Assembly (NCBI RefSeq): GCF_003944795.1
Contig: NZ_RWBG01000003.1
Coordinates: forward strand, 62,001 to 126,000
DNA from: Mangrovimonas spongiae
GTDB lineage: Bacteria > Bacteroidota > Bacteroidia > Flavobacteriales > Flavobacteriaceae
DNA: 64,000 bases
Reading direction: 5' to 3'
A program made the translations under genes and the position numbers. Under the pieces are notes generated by a model. That model ran no database searches. It saw nothing but the letters and a program-made list of their open reading frames with translations, and was not told the origin of the DNA. Below, in pieces: positions 43,274 to 52,885 of the stretch. Numbering within the stretch: the first letter of the stretch is position 1; every line of letters begins with the position of its first letter.

Positions 43274-43993
43274 ATGTCTATGAAACCTATTTCCTTCTTC
43301 TTTTTATGTTGTTTTATTACTTGTGTTGGTTTTTCACAAGAGAGCAATGTTGCTACAGATTCTACAAAAGCCTTAGATAAGCGTTATAAAGAAGATCAGT
43401 TTTATTTTAGTATAACGTATAACCTGATGGCCAATAAGCCAAGCAACATCTCCCAAACAGGTTTTTCAAGTGGATTTCATTTAGGCTTTATAAAAGATAT
43501 GCCTATTAATAAACGAAGAAACCTTGCCATTGGTTTAGGTTTCGGTCTAGCCAGAAGCAGTTTTAACCATAATTTACTTATTAATAAAGACGAATCAGGT
43601 ACTTATACATTTGAAAAACTAAACAGTCTAGATAATGTTACCTACACAAAAAACAGATTGATTAATTATCTAGTAGAGGTTCCTTTCGAGTTTAGATGGC
43701 GAAGTTCCACGGCCGATAGTTACAAATTTTGGCGTATATATAGTGGTGTTAAGTTTGGTTATTCACTCTATAATGCCGCTAAATATAAAGGAAGTTTAGG
43801 AAAAATTACTTTAGATAATATAGATGGGTTTAATAAATTTCAATATGGTGCAACGTTAGGCTTTGGTTATAATACCTGGAACTTTCATATTTATTATGCC
43901 TTAACGCCATTGTTTGAAAATAATGCCAGAGTAAATGGCAATACGATTGATATTAACGAAATTAGAATTGGGTTAATATTTTATATGCTATAA
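43274..43993 (+). CDS. PorT-like outer-membrane beta-barrel protein
   Basis: A 239-residue protein with signal peptide (about 1-22, ending GFSQ) and alternating strand pattern (FYFSITYNLMANKPSNISQTGFSSGFHLGF in outline; LAIGLGFGLARSSFNH; EVPFEFRWRSS; FRYGATLGFGYN-like). Length and position after exbB-exbD-exbD fit the PorT family (PorT/SprT is needed for type IX secretion). The start may be ATG 43274 or 43280. The M36 protease in this window would need a working T9SS. The gene overlaps its convergent neighbour by 6 bp. Confidence 0.72.
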   Translation: MSMKPISFFFLCCFITCVGFSQESNVATDSTKALDKRYKEDQFYFSITYNLMANKPSNISQTGFSSGFHLGFIKDMPINKRRNLAIGLGFGLARSSFNHNLLINKDESGTYTFEKLNSLDNVTYTKNRLINYLVEVPFEFRWRSSTADSYKFWRIYSGVKFGYSLYNAAKYKGSLGKITLDNIDGFNKFQYGATLGFGYNTWNFHIYYALTPLFENNARVNGNTIDINEIRIGLIFYML

Positions 43994-44596
43994 CCAGTAA
44001 TTAATTAACAATAACTGCGGCATAAAACCAATAAAAAGCCCCACCAATAATTCTGGGTAAGTGTGTGCTTTTAAATGTAATCTTGATGTTGCCACAGCTC
44101 CCGTAATAACAGCTAATAAAGCAAGTGTGCCATTTATATTAATACTAAAATATAGGCTTAAAGCAAAGAAAAACATGGTTACGCCTGCCAACCCCATCAT
44201 ATGAATACTGGCTTTAAATTGAAAAATAGCTAAAACCAAACAGGTAATAGTCGATATTAAAATGCCAAGGAAAAAATAATAGAGTTCAATAATTTCAGAA
44301 ATAGGGAGAACGCGGTTTATAATAAGAAGAACAATAATACAGTTTAAGCACAACGGAATAATACGTTCCTTCACATTTTTTAAGTAAATACTTTCGGCTT
44401 TATTTAGTGTTTTAAGTAGAAAATAAAGCAAGATAGGAAGCAAAATTGTTAAAATAGAAATCGATACTAATTTGGCATAAATAATCTCATCAGGGATAAA
44501 CCGCCTCGTTTTGGAGAAATAAAAAAGCACCCCTATCATTGGCATAATAATAGGATGAAATATAAACGATATGCTTTTTAAGATATGATGTGTCAT
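43988..44596 (-). CDS. Divergent PAP2-like membrane protein
   Basis: A 202-residue protein with about six membrane helices. The C-terminal ATSRLHLKAHTYPELLVGLFIG matches the third PAP2 phosphatase motif in the form SRx5Hx3E. The first motif is only partly visible (KNVKERIIPL), and the PSGH block is replaced by SIHMMGLAG. It may be a phosphatidic acid or lipid phosphatase with altered active site, or a non-catalytic relative. Its ATG overlaps the rpoN stop by 4 bp (ATGA), so it is coupled to rpoN. Confidence 0.6.
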   Translation of the reverse strand: MTHHILKSISFIFHPIIMPMIGVLFYFSKTRRFIPDEIIYAKLVSISILTILLPILLYFLLKTLNKAESIYLKNVKERIIPLCLNCIIVLLIINRVLPISEIIELYYFFLGILISTITCLVLAIFQFKASIHMMGLAGVTMFFFALSLYFSININGTLALLAVITGAVATSRLHLKAHTYPELLVGLFIGFMPQLLLINYWL

Positions 44597-46053
44597 ATTT
44601 TTTTTCGCAATCGCGCTACAGGAATATCTAGTTGCTCTCTATATTTAGCAACTGTTCGCCTAGCAATTGGGTAGCCTTTTTCTTTTAATATTTTAGATAA
44701 GGCTTCGTCAGTGTAAGGTTTTCTTTTATTTTCTTTCTCAATAACGGTTTCTAAAATTTTCTTGATTTCTCTGGTAGAGACATCCTCACCTTGATCGTTT
44801 TTCATAGACTCAGAAAAGAACTCCTTAATTAATTTTGTGCCATAAGGAGTGTCTACATACTTACTATTAGCCACACGCGATACGGTAGAAACATCCATAT
44901 CAATTTCATCGGCAATGTCTTTTAAAATCATAGGTTTTAAATTACGTTCATCGCCTGTGAGAAAATAGTCCTTTTGGTAGTGCATAATAGCACTCATGGT
45001 TACAAATAGTGTTTGTTGACGTTGTTTAATAGCTTCGATAAACCATTTGGCGGCGTCTAGCTTTTGCTTTATGAATAACACAGCATCTTTTTGTGATTTA
45101 GTTTTATCTTTTGAGGCTTTATAGCCTTTAAGCATGTTGCTATATTCATTAGAAATATGAAGCTCTGGTGCATTTCTACCATTTAGGGTAAGTTCTAGTT
45201 CGCCATCAACAATTTTTATAGCAAAATCGGGTACAACATGTTCTACAATTCTGTTATTTCCAGAATATGAACCACCTGGTTTAGGGTTTAAACGCTCAAT
45301 CTCATGAATAGCATCTTTAAGTTGTTCTTCATCAATATCAAATTTTTGCAATAATTTTTTGTAGTGCTTTTTTGTGAATTGCTCAAAAGCATTATCAATA
45401 ATATTAATAGCTAATTCAATAGCTTTCGTTTTCTCTTTTCGATGTAATTGAATACTTAAACACTCTTGTAAGTCTCTTGCGCCAACTCCAGCAGGATCTA
45501 ATTGATGTACTTTTTTTAAGACGCTTTCCACGGTGGTTTCATCAGTGTAAATATTCTGCGTAAAAGCTAAATCATCTACGATATCGCTTAAAGTACGTCT
45601 TACATAACCACTTTCATCAACACTGCCTACTAAAAACTCGGCAATACCACGCTCTTCGTCATTTAGCCTAAAGGTGTTGAGCTGATTTTTTAAATGCTGT
45701 GTAAACGATGTGCCAGCGGCATAAGGTACATTTTTTTCTTCATCGTCGCTACTGTAGTTTTTGGAGCGTGTTCTATAATCAGGAATTTCATCGTCGCTTA
45801 AATACTCATCTACATTAATATCTTCAGCATTGATTTCTTCATTATCTGAAAAATCGTCTTGAGTGTCTTCAAAAACATCATCAAATTCTTCCTTGGTTTG
45901 TTCTTTACCACTTTCTAGAGCTGGATTCTCCTCAAGTTCTTGTTTAAGACGTTGCTCAAAGGCTTGTGTTGGCAACTGTATCAGTTTCATTAACTGAATT
46001 TGTTGCGGCGACAATTTTTGCGATAATTTAAACTGTAAATGTTGTTTGAGCAT
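44593..46053 (-). CDS. rpoN: RNA polymerase sigma-54 factor
   Basis: A 486-residue protein with the Gln/Leu-rich activator-interacting region I (LKQHLQFKLSQKLSPQQIQL in outline), an acidic region II (about 55-105, many Asp/Glu), core-binding and HTH region III, and the RpoN box ARRTVAKYRE (464-473). It directs transcription from -24/-12 promoters with an AAA+ activator, none of which lies in the window. It follows asnS on the same strand after a terminator and overlaps the PAP2-like gene. Confidence 0.95.
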   Translation of the reverse strand: MLKQHLQFKLSQKLSPQQIQLMKLIQLPTQAFEQRLKQELEENPALESGKEQTKEEFDDVFEDTQDDFSDNEEINAEDINVDEYLSDDEIPDYRTRSKNYSSDDEEKNVPYAAGTSFTQHLKNQLNTFRLNDEERGIAEFLVGSVDESGYVRRTLSDIVDDLAFTQNIYTDETTVESVLKKVHQLDPAGVGARDLQECLSIQLHRKEKTKAIELAINIIDNAFEQFTKKHYKKLLQKFDIDEEQLKDAIHEIERLNPKPGGSYSGNNRIVEHVVPDFAIKIVDGELELTLNGRNAPELHISNEYSNMLKGYKASKDKTKSQKDAVLFIKQKLDAAKWFIEAIKQRQQTLFVTMSAIMHYQKDYFLTGDERNLKPMILKDIADEIDMDVSTVSRVANSKYVDTPYGTKLIKEFFSESMKNDQGEDVSTREIKKILETVIEKENKRKPYTDEALSKILKEKGYPIARRTVAKYREQLDIPVARLRKKI

Positions 46054-46080
46054 GTGTAATAAAAGGTTTCAATAAATTTA

Positions 46081-46124
46081 AAAAAAAACAATCTATATTT
46101 TATATGTAAACATAGATTGTTTTA
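46081..46124 (-). terminator. Terminator of asnS
   Basis: AACAATCTAT (46087-46096) / ATAGATTGTT (46112-46121), 10-bp stem, with a run of ten T on the minus strand. It lies between the asnS stop and the rpoN start. Confidence 0.85.
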
Positions 46125-46147
46125 TTGAATTTTTATGTGTGTTTTTG

Positions 46148-47581
46148 TTAGAATTCGGCATTTTGAGGTGTTCTTGGAAACGGGATAACATCTCTAATAT
46201 TGGTCATACCCGTAGCAAACATGACTAAACGCTCGAAACCTAGGCCAAATCCAGAGTGAACAGCGGTACCGTATTTACGTAAATCGAGATACCACCAAAG
46301 TTCTTTTTCATCAATATCTAAAGCACTCATTTTTTCTTTTAAAACCTCTAAACGTTCTTCACGTTGGGCGCCACCAACAATCTCGCCAATACCAGGGAAT
46401 AAAATATCCATAGCACGAACGGTTTTACCATCGTCGTTTAAGCGCATATAAAAGGCTTTAATATCGGCTGGGTAATCAAATAAAATTACAGGGCATTTAA
46501 AGTGTTTTTCTACTAAATAGCGTTCGTGCTCACTTTGTAAATCTGCTCCCCATTCTTCTATTATATAGTTGAATTTTTTCTTTTTATTGGGTTTGGAGTT
46601 GCGTAAAATATCGATAGCTTCGGTATAGCTTACGCGTTTAAAATTGTTATCTACAACAAATTTTAATTTTTCAATTAAGGACATTGGACTACGTTCGGCT
46701 TGAGGTTTTGTTTTCTCCTCGTCTTGTAAACGCTTTTCTAAAAACTCAAGATCGTCCATGTTATTTTCTAAAACATGACCTAAAACAGCTTTCATAAAAT
46801 CTTCTGCTAAGTCCATGTTACCATCTAAGTCCATAAAAGCAACTTCGGGTTCAATCATCCAAAATTCTGCTAAGTGGCGTGATGTGTTAGAGTTTTCTGC
46901 TCTAAATGTAGGGCCAAACGTATATACTTTTCCTAAAGACATGGCATACGTTTCGGCTTCTAATTGTCCTGAAACAGTAAGGTTTGTTTCTCTGCCAAAG
47001 AAATCTTCTTTGTAATCTACATCGCCTTGGTCGTTTAATGGTGGGTTTTTATCATCTAAATTTGTTACTCTAAACATTTCTCCGGCACCTTCGGCATCGC
47101 TTCCTGTAATAATTGGCGTGTGCATATAATAAAAACCATTCTCGTTAAAATATTTATGAATGGCAAACGATAACGACGATCGTAAACGCATAATAGCACT
47201 AAAGGTATTTGTTCTTGTGCGTAAATGGGCGTTATCTCTTAAGAATTCGAAAGAGTGTTTTTTAGGTTGAATAGGGTAGGTTTCTGGATCAGAATCGCCT
47301 AAAATGTCAATTTCAGTAACGGTAATTTCTACGTTTTGACCTTTTCCTTGACTTTCTACTAACTCTCCTTTTATATGAACAGCCGCACCTGTAGTAATGC
47401 GTTTTAATAAAATTTCATCGGTGTTTTCAAAATCAACAACACATTGAATGTTTTTTAGGGTAGATCCGTCATTTAAGGCAATAAAACGTTTTGCTCTAAA
47501 GGTTCTAACCCAACCTTTAACTTCTATAGGTTGAAGCTTTGGTTCTTGTGTTAATAATTCTGCAACGGTATAAGATGTCAT
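46148..47581 (-). CDS. asnS: Asparaginyl-tRNA synthetase
   Basis: A 477-residue class IIb synthetase with the N-terminal OB fold (IEVKGWVRTFRAKRFIALNDGS), motif 2 (FRAENSNTSRHLAEFWMIEPE) and motif 3 (GFGLGFERLVMFATG). The RAENSNTSRHLAEF block separates AsnRS from AspRS. It charges tRNA-Asn, so the organism makes Asn-tRNA directly. It lies between the MMPL transporter and rpoN, as in other flavobacteria. Confidence 0.97.
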   Translation of the reverse strand: MTSYTVAELLTQEPKLQPIEVKGWVRTFRAKRFIALNDGSTLKNIQCVVDFENTDEILLKRITTGAAVHIKGELVESQGKGQNVEITVTEIDILGDSDPETYPIQPKKHSFEFLRDNAHLRTRTNTFSAIMRLRSSLSFAIHKYFNENGFYYMHTPIITGSDAEGAGEMFRVTNLDDKNPPLNDQGDVDYKEDFFGRETNLTVSGQLEAETYAMSLGKVYTFGPTFRAENSNTSRHLAEFWMIEPEVAFMDLDGNMDLAEDFMKAVLGHVLENNMDDLEFLEKRLQDEEKTKPQAERSPMSLIEKLKFVVDNNFKRVSYTEAIDILRNSKPNKKKKFNYIIEEWGADLQSEHERYLVEKHFKCPVILFDYPADIKAFYMRLNDDGKTVRAMDILFPGIGEIVGGAQREERLEVLKEKMSALDIDEKELWWYLDLRKYGTAVHSGFGLGFERLVMFATGMTNIRDVIPFPRTPQNAEF

Positions 47582-47623
47582 AGTTATATTTTATAAGTTC
47601 AAAGATAAGTCTTTCAATGTTTT

Positions 47624-50038
47624 TTATAAAGTGTCTTTTTGTTGTAGGTTTTCATCGTCATCTTCATCATCTGGGATAATGTTAATGGCAGGCTTTCTTA
47701 ATACTTCTTTATTGGCAATATTTCTTTCTAATGATAATAGTAACGATGGTAATAAAAGTAAATTAGATAGCATAGCAAACAATAGTGTAGCCGATACTAA
47801 AGCGCCTAAAGCAACTGTTCCGCCAAAGTCGGAAACGGTAAATACCGAAAATCCAAAGAACAACACAATAGAGGTATAAAACATACTTACGCCGGTTTCT
47901 TTTAAGGCGCCGTAAACCGATTTACGTATTTTCCAGTGATTGGATTGTAGTTCCTGTCTATACTTAGCTAAAAAGTGAATGGTGTCGTCTACCGAAATAC
48001 CAAACGCAATACTAAACACTAAAATGGTTGAAGGTTTTATAGGTACACCAACAACCCCCATTAATCCAGCCGTAATAACGAGGGGTAAAATGTTTGGAAC
48101 AAGCGAAATAATAATCATTCTAAAGGAACGGAACATATACGCCATAAACAATGAAATGAGCAAAATGGCTAATGATAATGAAATGGCTAAGTTTTTAACG
48201 AGATATTTTGTGCCTTTTTGAAACACTAGCGCTTTTCCTGTAATGGTAACCTTGTAACGTTCTTTAGGAAATACTTTATGTATTTTTTCTTGAAGGGTTT
48301 CTTCAATACGCTCCATTCTATCGGTTCCAATATCTTTCATAAAGGTTGTAATACGTGCATATTGCCCGGTACTATCTACAAAGTTTTGTAACAACTCTAC
48401 ATTGGAAGAAGAATTTTTAACATAGCTTAAAATAAAACTACGCTCTTGCGAGGTTGGTAATTGGTAATATTTAGGGTTGTCGTTGTAATAGGCTTGTTTG
48501 GAGTATTTAACCAAACTTACTATCGACACAGGTCTTGAAAGCTCTGGAATTTCGTTTATAACGTCTTCTAGTTCATTCATACGTTTTAAGGTGCTTAGTT
48601 TCATAACCCCTTTTTTACGTTTTGTATCAACTAAAATTTCTACTGGCATAATGCCATTAAACTCTTTTTCGAAAAAGCGTATGTCTTTAAAGAATTGGGC
48701 TTCTTTAGACATGTCTTCAATTAAACTTCCAGAAATTCGTATTTGATAAATACCAATAATACTGGCTACAAGTAAAATTAACGATGTAATGTAAATGGTA
48801 ATACGTTTGTGTTTTACCATGCGTTCCATCCAATCCACAAAACCACCAATCCAACGTTTGTTTAAGTGTTCTAAATGTCTATCCTTTGGATGTGGTAAAA
48901 ATGTATAAATAATAGGAATAATAAGTAAACAGAGCATAAAAATGGCTAGAATACTTAAAGACGCAACAATACCAAACTCTTTTAACAGCTGGCTTTCGGT
49001 TAAAATAAAGGTGGCAAAACCAGAAGCTGTAGTAACATTGGTCATTAATGTGGCATTACCAATTTTAGTAATAACACGTTGAAGCGATTTTACTTTATTA
49101 CCATGTAATTTTACTTCGTGCTGATATTTATTAATTAAGAAAATACAGTTAGGAATACCAATAACAATAATTAATGGTGGGATTAAAGCTGTAAGAACGG
49201 TAATTTCATAGTTTAATAACCCAATAATACCAAAGGTCCACATAACCCCAATACAAACCACAAGCATAGAAATAAAAGTGGCTCTAAACGACCTGAAAAA
49301 GAAAAAGAATATTAAGGATGTTACGGCTAAAGCAAGGCCAATAAACTTTCCAATTTCATCGATAATATTTTGGGCATTAAGTGTTCTTACATAAGGCATA
49401 CCAGACACGCGTACATCTAAACTAGTATTAGCTTCAAATGCATCAATTTCTGGTTGTAGATGATCAAATACAAAAGCCTTTCTGGCTGGCGTATTTACAA
49501 TATCCTTTTTTATATAAATAGCCGTTCTTACAGTTTGCGTATTACTGTTAAATAAAAAGTTGTCGTAAAACGGATATTGAGAAAATAACTGATGTTTTAA
49601 TGTATCGATTTCTGCTGTTGAAGCAATTTTATCGGCAATAAAAGGTTTTAATTCAAATTCTTGCTTTTCGGTATTCTTTTTAAGCTTTTGTAAATCTTTT
49701 ATAGATATAACAGAAGTAACTTCGTTGAAGTTTTTTAAGTTATCAGATAACTTATTCCAAGCGTTTAAATTGTCAACCGTAAATAGCGAAGAATCTTTTA
49801 CACCAAGAACTATAAGGTTTCCTTCTTCCCCAAATTTATCAAGAAAATCGTTATAAACTAAGTTTATAGGATGATCGTCTGGAAGTAAATTAGCTTCGGT
49901 ATAGGTAAAACGCATGTTTTTCCATTGGTAACTAAAGAAAATAGTTGCCAATAAAACCAATGTAAGTATAACTATTTTATTACGTAAAATAACTCTAGCT
50001 ATACCATCCCAAAACCCTCTAGTAAGTAGTTTAAACAT
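47624..50038 (-). CDS. MMPL/RND family transporter
   Basis: An 804-residue protein with 12 predicted helices in the RND/Patched topology: helix 1 (KIVILTLVLLATIFFSY), a soluble loop, helices 2-6 (IGLALAVTSLIFFFFFRSFRATF), then the repeated half ending with FSIAFGISVDDTIHFLAKYRQ (conserved Asp pair). It resembles the MMPL/hydrophobe-exporter branch rather than drug-type AcrB pumps. The C-terminus has an acidic tail (IIPDDEDDDENLQ). It may move lipids or hopanoid-like molecules. Flanked by asnS and a DUF5686-type barrel on the same strand. Confidence 0.88.
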   Translation of the reverse strand: MFKLLTRGFWDGIARVILRNKIVILTLVLLATIFFSYQWKNMRFTYTEANLLPDDHPINLVYNDFLDKFGEEGNLIVLGVKDSSLFTVDNLNAWNKLSDNLKNFNEVTSVISIKDLQKLKKNTEKQEFELKPFIADKIASTAEIDTLKHQLFSQYPFYDNFLFNSNTQTVRTAIYIKKDIVNTPARKAFVFDHLQPEIDAFEANTSLDVRVSGMPYVRTLNAQNIIDEIGKFIGLALAVTSLIFFFFFRSFRATFISMLVVCIGVMWTFGIIGLLNYEITVLTALIPPLIIVIGIPNCIFLINKYQHEVKLHGNKVKSLQRVITKIGNATLMTNVTTASGFATFILTESQLLKEFGIVASLSILAIFMLCLLIIPIIYTFLPHPKDRHLEHLNKRWIGGFVDWMERMVKHKRITIYITSLILLVASIIGIYQIRISGSLIEDMSKEAQFFKDIRFFEKEFNGIMPVEILVDTKRKKGVMKLSTLKRMNELEDVINEIPELSRPVSIVSLVKYSKQAYYNDNPKYYQLPTSQERSFILSYVKNSSSNVELLQNFVDSTGQYARITTFMKDIGTDRMERIEETLQEKIHKVFPKERYKVTITGKALVFQKGTKYLVKNLAISLSLAILLISLFMAYMFRSFRMIIISLVPNILPLVITAGLMGVVGVPIKPSTILVFSIAFGISVDDTIHFLAKYRQELQSNHWKIRKSVYGALKETGVSMFYTSIVLFFGFSVFTVSDFGGTVALGALVSATLLFAMLSNLLLLPSLLLSLERNIANKEVLRKPAINIIPDDEDDDENLQQKDTL

Positions 50039-50097
50039 ATTCTAATAAAAGAGCCGCAAAGGTAGGAAAAACCTAATGATTACAAAGATTAATTTAA

Positions 50098-51375
50098 CTA
50101 TAAAGTAATGTTAAATGTAAACTTAATGGCAATGTTATCTTCTAGCTTAGGAAGATGGTAAGCGCCATACCTATATGAGCCGCTTAAACCAAAACCAAAT
50201 AATAATTTGTTAATTTCAATACTCGATTCGGTATAGCCTTTGTCTAATGTATTAAAGTTAACATTTCGGTGTCTAGAGATATGATTCATACTACCTAAAG
50301 CAAATCTTGTAATAAGCACTAGTTGTGGTTTGAAGCGTTGTGATATAGCAAAGGGTTTAAAAAAGTGTTTTACTTGTAAGGTAGCATAACGGTCGGAGAA
50401 AAACTCATTAAAATACATGGTTTCAAAACTGTAGAGTCCCGCTACCGAAAACCGTTGTAAGATAGTTTCTTTATTGATGTTGTTAGGATAGGCATGATAT
50501 AAATGTGTTAAAGGAGTGTCGCCTAATGCTAGGCCTGATCTTAAAACAATTTCAGATTTTGATGCTCTATCGTTGTAATTTATTTGGTGGATAGTTCTAA
50601 AATCGACCTTAGAGAAACTAAAATCACCATTAAAAAGGTTACGATAACTTTGGGTAAACTGTAAAGTGAACTTTGGAAAACCGTTTTTGGTTTCTTTTAT
50701 GGCATCGTTAATAGACTCGTAAACACTAAAAGGACTCCATTGAAACGATAGTGTGGTAGTCGATAAATTAAAGTTGCTATATAATTTATTTTTGTAAAAG
50801 TATTGGTAGTTATAAGTTGGATCTATATCACTTAAAGCAAATTGTATTTCTGATAAAAACTTAGGTGATATTTGATGACTAAAAGATAGAGCTCTTGTTA
50901 CATGCCTATGGAACAAATCGATATTAAGCAATCTAGGTTGAAATATTTGAAAAAACCTTTTATCGGTTAAAAAGTTAGAACTCCCTGTTTCTAAAAGATC
51001 ATCGGTGTAAGAAACATTTATCCAGGTATTTGTGTTTGGAATAATCCTTACGCCACCGCTTATTCCGTATTTAAATTCTTTGTCTTTAAAGCCATAGGCT
51101 CCGTAGGCTGCTATTTTATATTTTTTAGAAAACGCTTTGTTGGTTTCGCCTCCTAAACCAGGTCTAAAGCTTTCATATTGGTTGTATTTTATTAAATATT
51201 TTAAATCGAAATTAAAATATTTAGTAGGGAAATATCCATTAGTAAGACTTTTTATAAAAGCTGCTTTTTTAATGGAGTCGTTAGCAACAGTTACAGAGTC
51301 GTTTTTAGGATTTTGAGACTGTGCATAATAGAAACATAGCACGAAAAATAAGCTAATGGCACAGTGTTTAGGCAT
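50098..51375 (-). CDS. Stand-alone DUF5686-type outer-membrane barrel
   Basis: A 425-residue protein with a signal peptide (about 1-20, ending AQSQ) and aromatic-rich strands, including RPGLGGETNKAFSKKYKIAA and YGAYGFKDKEFKYG, which resemble the barrel region of DUF5686/carboxypeptidase-like proteins of Bacteroidota. Those are usually about 800 residues with an N-terminal CarboxypepD_reg-like domain, which is missing here. The C-terminus FTFNITL is compatible with outer-membrane insertion. No frameshift is visible upstream, so it looks like a genuine short version. Function unknown. Confidence 0.62.
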   Translation of the reverse strand: MPKHCAISLFFVLCFYYAQSQNPKNDSVTVANDSIKKAAFIKSLTNGYFPTKYFNFDLKYLIKYNQYESFRPGLGGETNKAFSKKYKIAAYGAYGFKDKEFKYGISGGVRIIPNTNTWINVSYTDDLLETGSSNFLTDKRFFQIFQPRLLNIDLFHRHVTRALSFSHQISPKFLSEIQFALSDIDPTYNYQYFYKNKLYSNFNLSTTTLSFQWSPFSVYESINDAIKETKNGFPKFTLQFTQSYRNLFNGDFSFSKVDFRTIHQINYNDRASKSEIVLRSGLALGDTPLTHLYHAYPNNINKETILQRFSVAGLYSFETMYFNEFFSDRYATLQVKHFFKPFAISQRFKPQLVLITRFALGSMNHISRHRNVNFNTLDKGYTESSIEINKLLFGFGLSGSYRYGAYHLPKLEDNIAIKFTFNITL

Positions 51376-51389
51376 GAAGTTTTTATATG

Positions 51390-51420
51390 AAAAAAGGCAA
51401 CGATAATTCGTTGCCTTTAT
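51390..51420 (-). terminator. Terminator of frr
   Basis: Perfect 11-bp stem AAAGGCAACGA (51393-51403) / TCGTTGCCTTT (51408-51418) with loop TAAT and a T-tract on the minus strand, directly after the frr stop. Confidence 0.88.
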
Positions 51421-51421
51421 T

Positions 51422-51976
51422 TTATACAGTCATAATTTCTTTTTCTTTAACGCTTAAAATCTCGTCTGTTCTTTTAACATAATTATCTGTCATTTCTTGA
51501 ACATCAATTTCAGCATTTTTAAGAAGGTCTTCAGAGATATCTAACTTTTTTAATTCGTTATTGGCATCTTTTCTGGCGTTTCTTATACTTACTTTAGCAT
51601 CTTCTGCTTCAGATTTAGCTTGCTTAGCTAAGTCTTTTCTGCGTTCTTCGGTAAGTGGCGGAACGTTTATAATAATCATGTCGCCATTATTCATAGGATT
51701 AAACCCTAAGTTGGCAAGCATAATACCTTTTTCTATTTCTTGTAGCATGTTTTTTTCCCATGGTTGCACCGAAATAGTTCTACCATCTGGTGTGTTAACA
51801 TTGGCTACTTGGTTTAATGGTGTTTGAGAGCCATAATAATCTACCATAACACTACCTAACATGCTTGGGCTAGCTTTTCCAGCACGAATATTTAATAATT
51901 GCTTTTCAAGGTGTTGTAGCGCGTGAGCCATGGAATCCTTGGTGGAGCTTAATATAAAATCAATATCTTCGTTCAT
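51422..51976 (-). CDS. frr: Ribosome recycling factor
   Basis: A 184-residue protein with the RRF hallmarks (LLNIRAGKASPSMLGSVMVDYYGS, ISVQPWEKNML and ERRKDLAKQAK). It splits post-termination ribosomes with EF-G. I chose ATG 51976, giving MNEDIDFIL; an in-frame TTG lies two codons upstream. It follows pyrH by 68 bp, the usual order rpsB-tsf-pyrH-frr. Confidence 0.97.
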   Translation of the reverse strand: MNEDIDFILSSTKDSMAHALQHLEKQLLNIRAGKASPSMLGSVMVDYYGSQTPLNQVANVNTPDGRTISVQPWEKNMLQEIEKGIMLANLGFNPMNNGDMIIINVPPLTEERRKDLAKQAKSEAEDAKVSIRNARKDANNELKKLDISEDLLKNAEIDVQEMTDNYVKRTDEILSVKEKEIMTV

Positions 51977-52044
51977 AATCAAAAAAGTTTAGTTTAATAA
52001 AAAAGTTACCTCAAAAAGTAAACCAAAAATATTTTAAATTTTAA

Positions 52045-52752
52045 TTACAAGTTAACTTTTGTTCCTATTTTTTCACCAGAAACCACCTTTAGTAAGTTTC
52101 CTTTTTTATTCATATCAAAAACAATTATAGGTAATTGGTTTTCTTGACTTAGTGTAAAAGCTGTGGTATCCATAACTTTTAAGCCTTTTCGTAACACATC
52201 ATCAAAAGAAATATGATCAAACTTTACAGCTTTTTCGTCTTTCTCTGGATCGGCATTATAAATACCATCTACACGAGTTCCTTTTAAAATTACATCTGCT
52301 TCAATTTCTATGGCACGTAATACCGCAGCAGAATCTGTTGTAAAATAAGGATTTCCTGTGCCGCCACCAAAAATAACAACACGCCCTTTTTCTAGATGAC
52401 GCATGGCTTTTCTTCTAATAAAGGGTTCTGCTACTTCGTTAATTTTAACGGCAGATTGTAAGCGTGTAGGTACTCCAGCGTCTTCTAAAGCACTTTGTAA
52501 GGCTAAGCCGTTTATTACTGTGGCTAACATGCCCATATGGTCGCCTTGTACGCGATCCATACCGTTACTAGCTCCAGCAACCCCTCTAAATATATTTCCA
52601 CCACCAATAACAATGGCAACTTCTACACCTTTATCGGTAATAGTTTTTATGTCTTTAGCATATTCGGCTAAACGTTCTGGATCTATACCATATTGGCGAT
52701 TTCCCATTAGGGCTTCGCCAGATAGTTTTAATAAAATTCTGTTATATTTCAT
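52045..52752 (-). CDS. pyrH: UMP kinase
   Basis: A 235-residue amino-acid-kinase-fold protein ([66 protein letters not shown]). It phosphorylates UMP to UDP and is the bacterial hexameric type, feedback-controlled by UTP in relatives. It lies between tsf and frr, separated from tsf by a terminator. Confidence 0.97.
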   Translation of the reverse strand: MKYNRILLKLSGEALMGNRQYGIDPERLAEYAKDIKTITDKGVEVAIVIGGGNIFRGVAGASNGMDRVQGDHMGMLATVINGLALQSALEDAGVPTRLQSAVKINEVAEPFIRRKAMRHLEKGRVVIFGGGTGNPYFTTDSAAVLRAIEIEADVILKGTRVDGIYNADPEKDEKAVKFDHISFDDVLRKGLKVMDTTAFTLSQENQLPIIVFDMNKKGNLLKVVSGEKIGTKVNL

Positions 52753-52826
52753 GACTCTGATAGAAAGTTTAGCAAAACTACATAAAATTTTGTTTTTTCT
52801 TTATGGTGTTTTGTGGTTTTAAATTA

Positions 52827-52860
52827 TAAAAAAAGCCTTGGTATCATACCAAGGCTTTTA
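52827..52860 (-). terminator. Terminator after tsf
   Basis: Perfect 12-bp stem AAAGCCTTGGTA (52832-52843) / TACCAAGGCTTT (52847-52858) with a 3-nt loop and T7 on the minus strand. It separates rpsB-tsf from pyrH-frr. Confidence 0.88.
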
Positions 52861-52885
52861 AAGTATATTGTTTTAAAACTTAGGT

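Noticed and set aside
51976-51982. TTG start two codons upstream of frr
   Set aside because: The ATG at 51976 gives the standard N-terminus. The same reasoning was used for the LytTR gene, the TatD gene, the lipase and the small secreted protein.
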